Part shown: piece after piece, positions 13,001 to 28,000 of the stretch | How positions within the stretch are numbered: the stretch's first letter is position 1 | How the letters are laid out: the number at the start of each line of letters is the position of its first letter | The notes under the pieces: model-generated | Seen by the model: only the letters and a program-made list of their open reading frames with translations | Databases searched by the model: none | What the model was told of the DNA's origin: nothing | Program-made: the position numbers and the translations under genes | DNA from: Eublepharis macularius | Taxonomy: Eukaryota > Chordata > Lepidosauria > Squamata > Eublepharidae | DNA: 64,000 nucleotides | NCBI RefSeq assembly: GCF_028583425.1 | Contig: NC_072800.1 | Span: 11,173,001 to 11,237,000, forward strand | Direction of reading: 5' to 3'

Positions 13001-16000
13001 TATACTTAGAGCTCATATAGAGGGGCCGGATAATCAGATGCCCCCCTCCCCGACAAAAGGCCGGCAGGGTGGCTCTCCTGATGACTGCTGGACCAACCTC
13101 AACCATATGCCTGGCAGAACATCTCAGTTTTGCAGCTCGCTGAAAGGATAGTAAATCTTGGCAAGCCCACGTATCTATCGATAGAGTTCCACCAGGTCGG
13201 AGCCAGGACCGAAAAGGCCCTGGCTCTGGTCAAGGCCAGTCTAGCCTGGTGCTCCGGGGTTAGTATTTTTACACAATTTTGCTGCTGCACATAATATTCA
13301 TCTACCACTATTTAACTCCTATTAAACAACTGTTTTGTCATTTTATTTTATTCTGCTGATACTTGCTTAGTTTGATTTTACACAATGATTTCTTTCCATT
13401 TCTTTTTTGCATTTTTAAAAACTTTAACAGTAATAATAATAACATTCAATTTATATACCGCCCTTCAGGACAACTTAAGGCAGTTTACAAAGTGTGTTAT
13501 GATTATCCCCACAACAATCACCCTGTGAGGTGGGTGGGGCTGAGAGAGCTCTGCGAGAGCTGTGACTGACCCAAGGTCACCCAGCTGGCTTCAAGTGGAG
13601 AAGCGGGGAATCAAACCTGGTTCTCCAGATTAGAGTCCTGCCGCTCTTAACCACTACAACAAATTGGCTCTCAGTAGGCAATTCTATAGAACGTTTACTG
13701 GCTTGGCCAGTTTTATTTTGTTCTGCAAAATGTTATTTATTAAATAAATAAACAAAACTGTTCTTCAGTGTCAATCAGGATTTCTGATTTCTTAAGGTGC
13801 TCCAATGTGCATGATGCTTTACATTGCAAATATGGATGCAATACACTTCACCATTCAACACATTTTTTGTTTGTTTGTACTTAAGCAGAATGCAAGAAAT
13901 GCTCAACTGAACCTGGCCAAGGTCCATCAAACCCACCATTCTGTTTCCAACAGCAGCCAGCCAGATACTTCTGAAAATTTACAAAGAGGCCCAAAGGAGA
14001 GACCCTCCTGCTTATTCCTACTCTCTCTGGGGCAGGCTTTATTTCCCCCTCACCCAGCTAGGGAAGAAAGGGTTGTCTGGGATTGAAACCCAAGTTCTTC
14101 TGAACCCTGAGTGAGGACCTAGGACAGGAAGCCTCACAATTTAAGCCTTAATAGAAAAGAGCAGGGCTTTTTTTCAGCGGGAACGCGGTGGAACGGAGTT
14201 CCAGCACCTCTTGAAAATGGTCACATGGCCGGTGGCCCCACCCCGATCTCCAGACAGAGGGGAGTTTAGGTTGCCCGCTGCGGCAGGCAATCTCAACTCC
14301 CCTCTGTCTGGAGATCAGGGGGCGGGGTCACCGGCCATGTGACCATTTTCTCTGAGGGCAACCCACTGAGTTCCATCACCTCTTTTCCTAGAAAAAAAGC
14401 CCTGGAAAAGAGGAATGTGGCACTATTTAGTTGCAACCCAGAATGTTTTGTTAACAAAAAGAATGACACAATGGAAAAATCAATAATTTAAACTGGCCTT
14501 GATTTAGATCACTCCAACTTGCTCAAGGGGGAAATTGGCATCAGCCTGCTTCAGAGAAGACCCAGAAGTGCTTGGGAGAAATAACTAGGAGTGCAATCCT
14601 ATGCAGAGCTGCCAATTTCAGCTGTGCTGTACAGGAGTAAGTCTGCGCAGGATTCCACTGCAAGGACAGTTCCTTGGAACGTTGTGCCACTGGATGCAGA
14701 TGCTGCAACATCATGGCATTTTGCCTGAGCAAAAACACACTTGCTGCTACAAATGCGCAGGGCCTCAATCTAGCCCCATCCAGTTTAATGATAACTTGCA
14801 CGTGGCGGGATGCCTTGTACCCATTTCCTTTTTGTGACTCCTCTTTCTCCTTAAAGAACTCCCAATTTACTTTACTTCTTCTGAATTGCAAGTTATTCAG
14901 CCATCAGGCAACTGTCTTTCGATACCCAGAGAATCCCATGAAAAGTGCAACTTCCACTGCATTCTTACGGAAAAAAGGAATCCAAATATGAAGTTATCTG
15001 ACAGTTTAAAAAAAATCAAATCTGTTATACAAGAACATAAAAAGGCCCAAATATAAAAAATTTGACTTCTGGAAAACATTTCAAAATGTGCAAGAGCTGA
15101 TTCCATACCAATAATAATAATAACAACAACATTCGATTTATATACCGCCCTTCAGGGCAACTTAACATCCACTCAAAGTGGTTTACAAAGTGTGTTATTA
15201 TTATCCTCAGAACAGTCACCCTGTGAGGTGGGTGGGGCTGAGAGCTCTGAGAAGCTGTGACTGACCCAAGGGCACCTAGCTGGCTTCAAGCGGAGGAGTG
15301 GGGAATCAAACCCATCTCTCCAAATTAGAGCTGTGGCACTCTTAACCACTACACCAAATGTGACCAATTTTGCCTAAAATAGTAGATAAATTCCTCAATA
15401 GCAATACCCACTGATTCTCAGATAGTATCTGCAGTTTGTAATCTGTTTATCTAAAGATGAGTTGACAACTAACACACACTTGAATAGTTATTTGAAAGGG
15501 GAAAAAAAATTAAATGCACATATACAAATCTGTAACTTAAGCATCTTGGAAAACAAGTGAGTACAATGACGAAAAGATCCAGAGGAGTTAGCCGGGTTAG
15601 TCTGTAGTTGCAAAATAGTAAAGAGCCCAGTAACACCTTTAAAACTAACCAACTTTATGGAAGCATAAGCTTTCGAGAACCACAGCTCTCTTCATTAGAT
15701 GCATCTGATTAGGAGAACTGTGGTTCTCAAAAGCTTATGGTGCCAATGGGGGAAAATATCTGAAAAATAAACAGGTTTCTTAAAGATATCGTTCTGCTCG
15801 GAATCAAAGCTTGAAGAAACCTAAGGTCCATATACGACTGTGAAAGAAGACGACTTCTCAAGCTGAGGGCAGTCAGCTGAGGGCAGCTATGCCAACTTAT
15901 TCTTAGCAATAAAAAAGAAAGGAAGTAGTGCTTTATGTATTCACTACCCATTAACAGCCAAGCCAAAAAAAGGAAACCATTATCCTTAAAAGCAATGTAA

Positions 16001-19000
16001 TCCTTAATTGAATTACTAAATAGGTATCACTATCCATTTTAAAAGTGCTAAAATGTTTTTTATAAGAGCTGAATAAAAATAACACATTCCCTATTACCTC
16101 GATGATTTCACAACTGTATTCTGGGGCCACCTGAGGTTGCTCAGAAACGTCTGACCAGGGGCTTGCCAATGACAGTGGACAAGACAGCTTGCCCACCTGT
16201 GCCAATCTTATCCTGCAATACACAGCTAAGAGATACACAGTTCCCTCAAGAGAACAATGAGGGCATACAGCAAAACGGTCCACGTGAAGAGGCGGTGTGC
16301 CCTCAAACACACCCCAGAACCTTTTGCAACATGCTGGAGTTCTGCTGCCCCTTGACATGCAAGGATATGCTGAAAAGGGGCACTGGAAGGCAGGAAGTCT
16401 GAAACTCTCATTCGCAAGCCTGCTGCACCCCAGTGTGGAAAAAAGAAGCGCCGCAGAGTAGAAAAGCCACCCAGACTGTTACCTAATCACTTCTTTACTT
16501 GGCTTTTTGGATTTCTTGGTAGTCTCTACATGCACGGGAACGACTTCGGGCACAGGCTCCTCAACTGTTATGTCTTCGTCGCCCAAGAGAGCTGCCTGCT
16601 GAGAAAAATCCATGTCCTGCATAAACGACATGCTGCGCTTCAAAGCTAACAGCCGTTCCTAGAATCAGAAAGGACAGAGCAGCAGGGACTTTACGCCTTT
16701 CCCTCATAGCCAAGATGCTATGATGATGGGATGGGATGGGAATGGCCGTGGCCTTGCGCCTAAGAGCTACGTCTTCAATGGGGATGCAACATGAGTCGGT
16801 CATGGCAGCGCGACGCCTGAACATCTGCAGCCTAGGGAGGAAAACAGTCAGGGCAGGAAGCCACCCACCCGCCGGTACGACTCACCGTAACGTTTGTGCA
16901 AGGCTGGCTACCGGCAGCAGCTCAAACGGCAAAGCGACCTTCTTAAGAACACTTTTACATTTTCATAAGGGTTTTTAATAATAGGTGCTGAATGCTTTCC
17001 GTTCTCTTTTGCGCCTTTCTTTATATGTTAGGGAATGGTGGGAAAAAGAGAGGGCTTGTGTGCCGGTCAGTGGGGTGGGAAGCTAGTGGGATTCTTGTAT
17101 TCTATTTTACAAATCATAAAATATCTGAACAGGCGATATATATTTACTTTATTTATAGTCCACCCTCCTCACTGAGACTGAAGACAGACTACACAGTGTA
17201 CGCCAATGCAATATGTAGGGGGTAATAATGAGTCCTGTGCATTGTCTTATTTTACAGAAAAAAAAGAAAACAGTCTTGGCGTTCCGAATTGAGTTTTGTA
17301 TTTCCTTATTTATATTTGGAAAAAAATTACTTACAAAACGCCTTTCAACAAGTTTAAAATTAACACATGCCAAAGAGTTATTTCTTGGCTGGAAGTTCGT
17401 TTTCCCAACCAGAAACCATATTTGAAAGGAGGATTATTCTCTCTAAAAGAAGAACGATTTCTAATGGATATCCCAGCAAGCCACTCAATACTATTGCGAC
17501 TATGCATCTGTCACTATTCTGTGGCTGCCCAGAAGCCAGGATCCTGAGAATGTTGGGTTTTGTTTGCATGTAAAAATATTCTTGCACAGGGCTTTTTTTC
17601 AGCGGGAATGTTGTGGAATGGAGTTCTGGCAGCTCTTGAAAATGGTCACATGGCTGGTAGCCCCGCCCCCTGATCTCCAGACAGAGGGGAATTTAGATTG
17701 CCCTCTATGCTGCAGTGTGGAGGGCAATCTCAACTCCCCTCTGTCTGGAGATCAGGGGGTGGGGCCACTGGCCATGTGACCATTTCCACTGAGGGCGATT
17801 TAAACTTTAAAAAACTCCCCCCTTGTTCCAGCTGACTGAAAGTGACATCATTGTGCGGTCCTGAGTTCCACCACCTCTTTTCCCAGAAAAAAAGGCCCTG
17901 CTCTTGCAGGTAGGTGGGTCATGCCTGATGAGCCCTCTAAATAAAAGTGATGGCTGGATAAGGTTTGCAGTACTAGGGGGAGGTTTCAGTACCTCATGGT
18001 TCTTTGCCCCTTCTTATAACCAGCAGAAGCAGAATATATTATACAAAATAATAAAACTCTTGCAAGGGTGCTTACACTATGTATATTCAGTAGAGTTCTG
18101 TTTTTCTTAGCACAAAACTTGGATTTTCCTTTTTTTCTGGTATGGCAGAGTATACGCAACCCCGAATATGGCTGCCATAATGGGCACTACTATAACTACA
18201 GACAGATGGATGAAATAATGCTTCACTCACTACAATAGTTTAACATGTATGACTGGTCTTGTTGTTGCATGCTTTTTTTATAGCTGTCTTACTTTGCTCA
18301 TCATCTTGAAGCCGGTATGGAGGATCTTCTTGGCCAGTTTGTAGTACACAGTGTCTGGTCTGTTGTATGTCATTGCGTTGTCGCACATCAGTTTAAAGTC
18401 TGCCTGGAAAACACAATACAGCATTGCCACGTTTTCACATGCTAACTGTATCTGAAGTCCCTCTATCACTATTACGTAATCAAATTAGGAAGAACATTAG
18501 AATGAGAAATACAGCTGATGAATTAACATCAGTTAAGACCCAGATGATCCGTGAAGGGTTCTCTCTGTACTTTGAGGCACAAAATAAATATCTGAAAAGC
18601 TGCTTGGTTCACTTATCTTTTCTCTTCCTAATTTTCAGGCCTAGTCCTCATAGAACAGCCAATGGACTGGTAAATCTGTGGACAAGCCTGCCGGTGGGAA
18701 ATTATCCCCTCCCTACAGAAAACTAGCATGCATGTACTCATTTTCGATGTGAAGGAAATTGCTTTGTATGGAGGAGCAGTTACTCAAGTCTCTATCTATG
18801 GTTTGAAGCGGCAAAATCAAAATGTCCTAGAGCAAAGCTGTGCAGTCAGATACAGCCAAACTTATAAACTGCCCAATATTTTGGGCATTAGATTTGGTTG
18901 ACAATATCCAACATCGCTGCTGTCCCACCCCAATACGATCCCGATTATCACCGCACGTGATAATATCAGTACCAGGAATCCTGTTGGAGAAGCAGGAACA

Positions 19001-22000
19001 GCTATAGAGGAAGGAGTGCTCCCTAGTTGGCCGCTGGGCACACTTGCCTTTTAAAGAGTCATTATGCTCAATGGAGAGGCCAGGTCTACTCCCTTGAAAA
19101 TGATGGCCCTTTAAAGTTTAAAGGGCAGATGTGCTGCTGAACAATTGTGGGCAGGAGCCTTTCCTTTCACTCCAACCCCATTTTAATGCCACATGGGAAA
19201 GTTAGGAAGGGCGTGATTACATCTTTAATTAAATATCTGCAGTAGTGTTCTAATAGTTCAGGAATGATAATAATACTTCCGATATTTATCAATAACAATA
19301 AACATCCTCTTCTCATCTTTGTGATATGGAGTTATAATGGTAATTTTACTTGTGCATATCCCAGTCTAGACACAGTGTCATGTCTGTGCCCCATCCATGC
19401 CATTATTTTCATGCTGAGCCAGGGATGCTGTTCTGAACCAGTGTTTCATGCTGTCATATTACCAATGCCATAACTGTTTTGCATTCACAGGCTTATAGAA
19501 GCTGCAGATGTCTTATCTAATGGACCGTAGAAACTCCCAGTGCTTCTGACCTTGTACCTCACTCACTCCCACGCAATGCTATGTTTCAACTTTGATCTCC
19601 TGCTTTCTCAGTGTCTAGACTTGATAGCGCAAATATGTGAGACATTCTCAGGACGCGTTCGCGCCAAAAGCCCTGTTTGGCTGATGGGAGGGGGAAGAAG
19701 TAAATGTGTGAGTTAAGAGGAAGGGTTTTCCCACATTGTCATTCCTGTCAAATTGATCCTTACTGCTTAGTAGCTTACCTTGCTTCTGAGTAATCATATG
19801 GACATATCTGTGGAAATGATTTGATTTCTGAATAAAACCATTTCACCAAGAGCCTGGATTCTTGCTGCAATGGTACAGGGATCTGTCGTCCATAGCCTGA
19901 CACACAGGTTTATCACTTCAGCTTGTGCAGGCGAGAACCACGCTATACTACGCTGGGACAAAAGAATGACAGTTCTTTCCCCAGTGCCAGGGCCAGCCTG
20001 CATAACTTACAGCCCACCAGGCACAGTGCAGTCTTCTACTTCCGTGCCATGATAGACTTCTTCTACAGAAGGCTACCCAGTCTCTTGAGGGCCGTGTCTG
20101 ACTTGGTCAGCTGCAGTTTATACAGGCCTCTGTTAGAGCATGATACATCTAAGACCAAAGGAAAGACATAGTGCAAAGCACACCCAGCTTGTTCCGCCAA
20201 TTGTTTCTGCTGTCTATAGGGGAGCATCAATAGACTCACAGAGTGAAGAAAACTAAGAGATGCTTTGTATGCAGTACCAGTAAGAGGGACCCCCTGGGCA
20301 GTGCCACGTCTTGGCACAGCTTTAAAAACACATCTGACATGCACATGTTGTAATTTTACAGGGATTCATAAGATGCTGAAACACTACAAATAAATACATA
20401 AATAGATAGATTGATAAATAAATAAATAATTTTTTAAAACGCGAGAGTGGTCCCAAAATTTTTATACTGGAAGAAGAAAATATGCTGTCAACTATTTTGC
20501 ACAAGAAGTATGCACAAATATGCAGACCTATTTACATGTCCTTAACAGACAGTCATTTTATTGGTGTTACTGAATACAAAATTATTAATTTATTATTGAA
20601 AATTTACCACTTCTCTATTCACTCACCTTGAATTCTGTTACCGACTTGTATTCGTTGGATGCTATTTTATCTTTCATAGTGCCAAAGTCCATGGGATGCT
20701 TTATTATCATGGAATAACCAGGAGCAATGGCATCCGTGACTGGGAAAGCGAAAAACCCATGAGGATCTTTCCTAGAAAAAGAAACAGAGACACAGGAATT
20801 TAATGATTAACATTATACTTGAGAATAATATTACTGGCTTTTGTCACAAAGCCCAGGGCTTTTTTTTCAGCTGGAACGCGGGGGAACGGAGTTCCGGAAC
20901 CTCTTGAAAATGGTCACATGGCCGGTGGCCCCGCCCCCTGATCTCCAGACAGAGGGGAGTTCAGATTGCCCTCTGCGCCGCATGGCGCGGAGGGCAATCT
21001 AAACTCCCTCTGTCTGGAGATCAGGGGGCGGGGCCACCGGCCATGTGACCATTTTCTCTGAGAGCAACCATGTAAACTCCCCTCTGTCTGGAGATCAGGG
21101 GGCGGGGCCACTGGCCATGTGACCATTTTCTCTGAGGGCAACCCACTGAGTTCCACCACTTCTCCCCCCCCCCCCAAAAGCCCTGACAAAACCCATTTTA
21201 TGTTAGCAACAGACCATCAAGTATTGTGCTTCAGAGAAAAGAAAAGCATTTCTGAGTTCCACTTTTGGAGAGACAAATTCTTGTGTATCAAAACCAGGCA
21301 GCACTCCGGTCTGAAAAGCCGTCTACAATTGACATCTAAAATCAGCACAGGTGGCTTGATCCTAAAACTTGGTTTTAGGATACTTAGTAAGCAAACAAAA
21401 AAATTAAGATAAGGCACACTGCACATGTTACCATGCGTAGTTGAAATCAGTATTTTAATAAATTTCTAAATTTTAGGTTGTGATTGTGTAATTGTGATTA
21501 TAAATTAATTTTAATGCCAAAAATGCCTTCACATTTGAGTTGGAATGAAGTGTGTTGATATACTAGCCTTAATGCAATGTTAAAATATTTGTTAGTCTTT
21601 TGTGCAATACCTTTCTTGTCTTTTTGGGGATGCTTTAAAGTTAAGTAATATAACTGTTTGTATTATTTTAATAAGTTTTGATTGGTAAGATTTATAACTC
21701 TAAGTGGGTATGTATGTATATTGGCTAACATTGAATTTGTTTCTGTACAGCATGCTGAGAAACGTTTAAAATTTTACACTTTGTAGGATTTAAAGATTTG
21801 TAATTTAATCCTTTTTAAAATGCTTGCTTATTTTGTACATAAAATGATTACCTAATACATTTAGGGGAAAAAAAGATACGGCACACTGCAGCACTTCTCT
21901 ACACCCATATAAGTTTTTTTTCAAACACTAAACGTGAATCTATCTTTGCATAAAATGGAGGTGAGGAGAATGAAGCAAGCCAGTTTGGGTCCCCACTTGA

Positions 22001-25000
22001 GAGAAAGACAGGGAAGAAATGAAGTAAATAAATACATCAATGTACAGATAAAGCAGTGTGAATATTCATGTCCTGGAATCAGCAGTCATATCTACACATT
22101 CTCCTCCAAGAAACTCAAATGTAGATTTAGACTGAAATTTTAAAGCAGCAGTTCTCCACAAGCAGGTGCCCTGCGAACAGGAACTGTCTCCATGCAGTCT
22201 GCATATATATTAACATGCGCACACGCAAAATACCTGGTTTTTGAAAAGCATTAATCTAAAAACAGAATTAGTTCAGCCACCTCTAATTTGCAATGAACAT
22301 TTGGAAATAACAAATCACAGCTTACACTGGATCCAAATAAAAAAATGACAAAGGAGCTTTGAGTCTCAAAAGCTTATACCCTGAAGATCTTCTTGGTCTT
22401 TAAAGTGCTACTGGACTCGAATCCTGCAAGTCAAAAATTGCATGAGACAGCAGCAAACCTGTCATTTGAACACAGGTCTGCTCCAACCATGTGGGGCGGA
22501 GGGGAGGGTTAAGTCCAATTTTAAGAGCGAAAGGGGCTGGCAGGCGAGGGTGCTTCTTCCCGCCTACCCACAGCCTGCTTTCCCAGGTAATTTTCTGTCC
22601 ATTGGGCCTGTCCATCTCTTTTGTTGTTTAAAAAAAATCAAGCTCCCTGCTCGTTTTATAAAGAAGTAGGGCAGAGGCTCATTTAAGAGACAGATCTGCT
22701 ACCCTCACAATTACATTCAACCTAAGTGTCATAGAACAAAGTAACAAATCAATCTAAAATGATTTCTCTAAACAAAAGAGCCACACAAGGTTACACACAA
22801 AGCTCTGAAAATTCAATTCAACATCCACCGATCAATCTCTCTGTAGAATATGCAGCCTCACCTCTGTAACTGGCGAAGAAAATGTTCCAGTAATTGCTGG
22901 ATAGGTGTACTCTCATTTTCTGCTGCAATCCAACACAAGGAAAAGGAAGAGATTAATTTTTTGACAGCTCTTTGTAACTGATACCTAGCTCAGGTTTACA
23001 CCTGTATAATGTGCTGTTGTAGAGATACACACAAACGTTTGTGGCTCTGAAAAGATTATTTGGCATACAAATCCGCATGTACATTTTGTCTACAACTGTG
23101 TCAGAACAAAGGCTCAACAGCAGTCTTCTGAATCTGTTTTTGAATCTGTATCTGCTCAACCTGTCGAGCTCCCTTCTGCCTCTGCTTCTTGCCTCCAACC
23201 CTCGTCCTCGTCCTCATCCTCATCTCCCTCTCTTCGCTCGCATACTCTCCTAAATTCTCCACCCCGCCACTCTCTACCTCTCTATCACCGCTCCTACACA
23301 ACCCACCCCAAGATCTCCAGGCAATGCGGCTTGGCCGTCTCTGTCTCTGCTCACAAGGAGCCACCCTGGCCTCCAGGGTTCTGGCCAGTTCCCCAGGGTA
23401 AACTTTGCAGCTGGTTCCCTCTAGGACCCAGGTAGGGGCGCCTAGCCTGTTTGCCTTGGTGTCAGCATCCCAGCTAGGCGTGCGTGCCTCTTGCCCTTTA
23501 AGGCTTCGGTGGGCAGCACACGCCTGGCTGGCTTCTCCAGCTGGCTCCCTTCCCCTGGCTCCCTTCCCCCCTCCCTCTCCATTGGCTGGTGCTGCGTCAA
23601 CTCCTCTGGGCTCTCTGTGCCTGCTGCTGGGGTGCCGTCGGTTTGCAGGTAAGGGGTCTGTGGCAAGTCTGGGGTGCTTGGGGTACTCGCCCCCAGACAG
23701 GGGTTAAACCTGGACTCTCTGTTGAAAATAATGGCAGTTTAAAGGGCAGATGTGCCACTGGCTAATTGGGGAGTGCTCCCTCCTCCCTAGCTGCTTGTGC
23801 CTCCCAGACAGGATTCCAGATTCCAATATTATCAGGAACGATAACATCAGAATCGGGAACCATGTCGGGGAGTCAGGAGCAGTATCAGATATTGCCATTC
23901 CCATCTTCAAAATATTGAGCATCTTATTGGATCGACAATATCCCCTACAGAACAGCTGTGCAACATGGCAGATGCCAGTCTGAAAAGAGTAACTGTACTA
24001 GGCTTGCGCTGCCATGTCTAGGGTGATAAGAGCACAGAGGACATATGGCTGCTTGCATCCTGGACGAAGCAGAATTATATTGAGGTTGAGCTGCTCCTCC
24101 ACATCTTTTAAAACTTTATTTGCTGAGCGTTGAGACTGCTGACCAAATTCACCACGATCTTGCCTAGTGTCTTATATAAGGTTATCGCATGTCATCAAAA
24201 ATGTATTTTGAGAAGTTTTCAAGTAAGACTTACAAAAAGGGTAAAGGATTGTTGATCAACATTCCTGATGTAAAAGGACCACTATAAAAGGCAGAAATTG
24301 TTCTAGTTTAAATGTTTTCTGAAGAGTGATGGAGTAGTTAGAACTATTATTTATGAATCAGAACTTTAAATCTATAATGAAATTATACCCATATACAACA
24401 CAGAACGCACTACATTAATTACGGATCCTGTTTCTTAGCTCAGTAATGTATATGATTGGCCCTTCTGAAGAAAGAAGAACACTGATAAAAGATGAACGTG
24501 TATTTCCACCCATTCAACAGATGTACCATCGAGAATCAAAGGTTTAATGTTTAAGTTATGTTTTCCTATGGACATTACTTTTCTATACTTGTAACTTTAT
24601 TTTTTAACCCATCTAAGGAGCACAGGGTGGTATATGTGGCACCCTCCTCTGTTTTATCCTCAAAACAAGCCTGCAAAGTAAATTAGGCTGAGAGAGAATG
24701 ACCTGCTCCAAGGTTCATCCAAAGAATTTCAAGGCACTGGGATAATCTCCCTTTACTGAAGTTAACACATTACTTGGGGCAAATCAGTTTTATGTTATAA
24801 ACACAGCTATGTTCACTTACTCACCAGGCTGAGTTCTACAGGCCCGGACCGGACGATCAGGAGGCGGATCGACCTCTACTTTTTTCCCAGGATCAAAATC
24901 ATCGGTCTCCCCTTCTGTGTCACAAAGTTCCTTCTCTCTTTTTCTTTTCTTCTCTTCCTGATACCAAAAGGAAGAAACGTGAACGTTGGTCAACAGCACC

Positions 25001-28000
25001 TTCCTGGATAGAAATGCAGGACGGGACATTCACACAAAATCTTCTTTAAAATTAATAAGGACTTTGGCAATATTAAAAATTCAGGAACACAGATTTCTCA
25101 GCGGCTATATCCCAATGCCACAGTAAAGTCTGGCTTGTTTAAATTAGTAAGGCTGTTGACATAAGCCCTGATTACTCTACAAAAGGCACAGAATATTGGA
25201 CCCAGCAGGCAGGGGGCTCCAACCGAGAAACTGGTGCCTTGCTTTGTCATCTTTCTGACTTGCATGCCTACCAGAATCACGGGCCCAGCGTTTTCTACAC
25301 CACAACACCCTTCTCAAAGTGGCTAGTTCAGGAACCACACCCTGTTCACAGAAGCAACGAACTGTAGTTTCTCAGCTGACTGAGGGGTCCGACAAGTGCA
25401 GTCCGCGAGATATAAGGTGGCTCTCTTCAGGCTGGGCCTTTCAGTTTGGGCAACTTGTTGGTAGTGCCAAGATGGTCTCATTTCTGCAAGATCCTGACTG
25501 CTGCCTTCCTCTTTGAACTGCTTTGCTGATCCTCACTTGATCTTGACCATGCTTCGGCTTAGCCCAGGACATGGATCCTGACTTCCAGGCTGACACGACA
25601 TGGTGTCGGTTACACTCTATGGTCCCAGCAGCTGCTTCCCGTCCTTGACTCACCTGACGTCTAGCCTGACTTGGCTTTCTCTACCCTGACTCAGCATGTG
25701 TCATGTCACAGACTGCAGTTGGTTCATAAGCCCTGAACTCTGTGTTGCTTGCCTCCAAGCAGAATCCGCACACACCACTGCAAGAGCCCTTGTCTGCTGG
25801 CAAAACATTAGCACATATGCAGCCCGCCTGCTGTTGGCCCACTGCCAGCCCAGTGCACACCCACATTCCGGAGAAGTCTGGGGGCTGTTTTAGGTGAAGC
25901 TGGTCATCGTCCCCCTCCCTTCCCTTTCTGCCTGCTTCACCACATTTCCTGAACATTTTTTTTTATTCAGGAAAAGAATAAATACAACTTGGGAAGAAGC
26001 CCATGGTCACATCCAGGTCACCCGCTTGCTCTTCCCTGGAATATAAAGGTGGCTTGGAGGGAGAGTTCTCTTTATAAGAAGGAAAGTATGGACACAGGTG
26101 TGCAGCGGACAACTTCCGGCTAGTCATTTCTACTGCGTAAAAGCATGTGGTTAATAAGTGGGACCTTTTGTCCTGCTGCCTTTTAATTCCCCCTTGGGAG
26201 AAGGTACATCTGCAGAGTCCTGCTTGGTGAGCCACCACTAGTAGGTAGGAGAGGTTTGGAAAGATGGCAGAAAGTGTTAGCAGTCAGACCCTCTCTCATG
26301 CTGAAAAGGGCAGTTGATGGATACAGAATATCATAAACCCCTTCCTCACATGCTATGAGCAAATAGCACTGCCTAGCAAGGCAGAATGCTTTCCAGCCTG
26401 GCCGGAGCTTGAAAATTATCACAATGTGAGTCATAGGTAGCCTGCCTAGCTGATGCCCCCATGCCCCAGGAGTGACACATATCTAAGAACAAACAGATCT
26501 CCCAAGAACTCACAGTTAATCTCGTCAAAACCCTTCCTCTTTTCCTCGACTCATCTTTCCTAATCAGAGCTATTCAGCAAACCTGATGGCTCTACCCATC
26601 CAGAAATTCCTGGGTCATCAAGCTCCATTTACACCTTTTATCTAACCCAGGTAGAGCCATTAAGCCTCTCCTAACTTACTGTCCAAAACTCCAGACGAGC
26701 CATCAAGCCATTATCTTTGAGGCAAGACATCAGTCTGGCACTATAACTGGGCTGCTCTCTGTCACGTACTGTGCGTGTGTGTTCTGGGTCCCATCCATGC
26801 ACTCTGATTATGGCTAAGCCCTCTCTTCCCCTTCTGTGAAACGCTGGTTGTTTTGCTGCCGGGTAATTATAGCCCTCCCTGAAATCGCTTTCCCATTTCC
26901 TCACTGTTTAGTTAGTTAACAACAACAACAACAACAACATTTGATTTATATACCGCCCTTCAGGAAAATTAAAGCCCACTCAAAGCAGTTTACAAAGTAT
27001 GTTATTATTATCTTCCTGACAATCACCCTATGAGGTGGGTGGGGCTGGGAGAGCTCTGAGAAGCTGAGACTGGCCCAAGGTCACCAGCTCGGTCGGTATG
27101 TTCTGTGTGTTTTCTGTATGCTTGCCTCTTATTCCTCTGTTAATAAAGAAACCTTTCTGGTTAAACATCTGCCTGTTCATTTGAGAGAATGGGGTATGCC
27201 CTGAGAAAGCACCAGCAAAATGCTGTAGGAGCAGTTAGGTTTTTCAGATGTACCATGAAGCCACCTATGACCAGGAGGTTGAGAAGTGCCACAGAATGCA
27301 GTAGAAATCTTAGATCGCTGCCTGACCGCCATGGTGAAATGGTTGAAAAATAACAAATTGAAATTGAACCCAGACAAGACTGAAGTGATGCTTGTTGGGA
27401 AGGCAGAGATCTTGAAGGACACTGGACTCCCCACTTTCGATGGAGTTCGTCTGACCCTTGCAGACTCGGTTAAGAGCCTAGGGGTTATGCTGGACCCAGC
27501 GTTGTTACTAGAAAAACAAGTTAAGGCAGCTGCAAAAAATGCTTTCTACAACCTCACTTTAGCTTGGAAGATGGCTTCTTATCTTGACATGGCTGACCTG
27601 GCTACCTGGATCCATGCTATGGTAACATCAAGGCTTGACTACTGTAATGCTCTACATTAGGTCTCTCATCTAAGTTAACTAGGAGGCTCCAATTAGTGCA
27701 AAATGATGCAGCGTGACTGTTAGAAGGAGCGAGCAGGAGCAGGAGCATCACTCCCATCCTACAGTCACTCCATTGGCTACCTATCAGCTACCATGCTCAA
27801 TTCAAGGTATTATTACATACAAAGCTCTTCATGGCCTTGGTCCAGCATACCTACGGGACCGCCTCCCTCCCTATGTCCCTCCATGGCAGCTTCGCTCATC
27901 TGAACAGGGTCTCCTGCAGGTGCCAGGCTGCACATGGGTGAAGTCAGCAGCAGCCCATACATGGGCTTTCTCTGTGGTGGCCCCTTACCTGTGGAATGAC

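Noticed and set aside
25300-27185. Sequence with the feel of an LTR fossil (GC-rich blocks, and AATAAA with a downstream tail near 27145)
   Set aside because: I could not define paired ends, a target duplication or any retroviral protein, so no LTR element is claimed.
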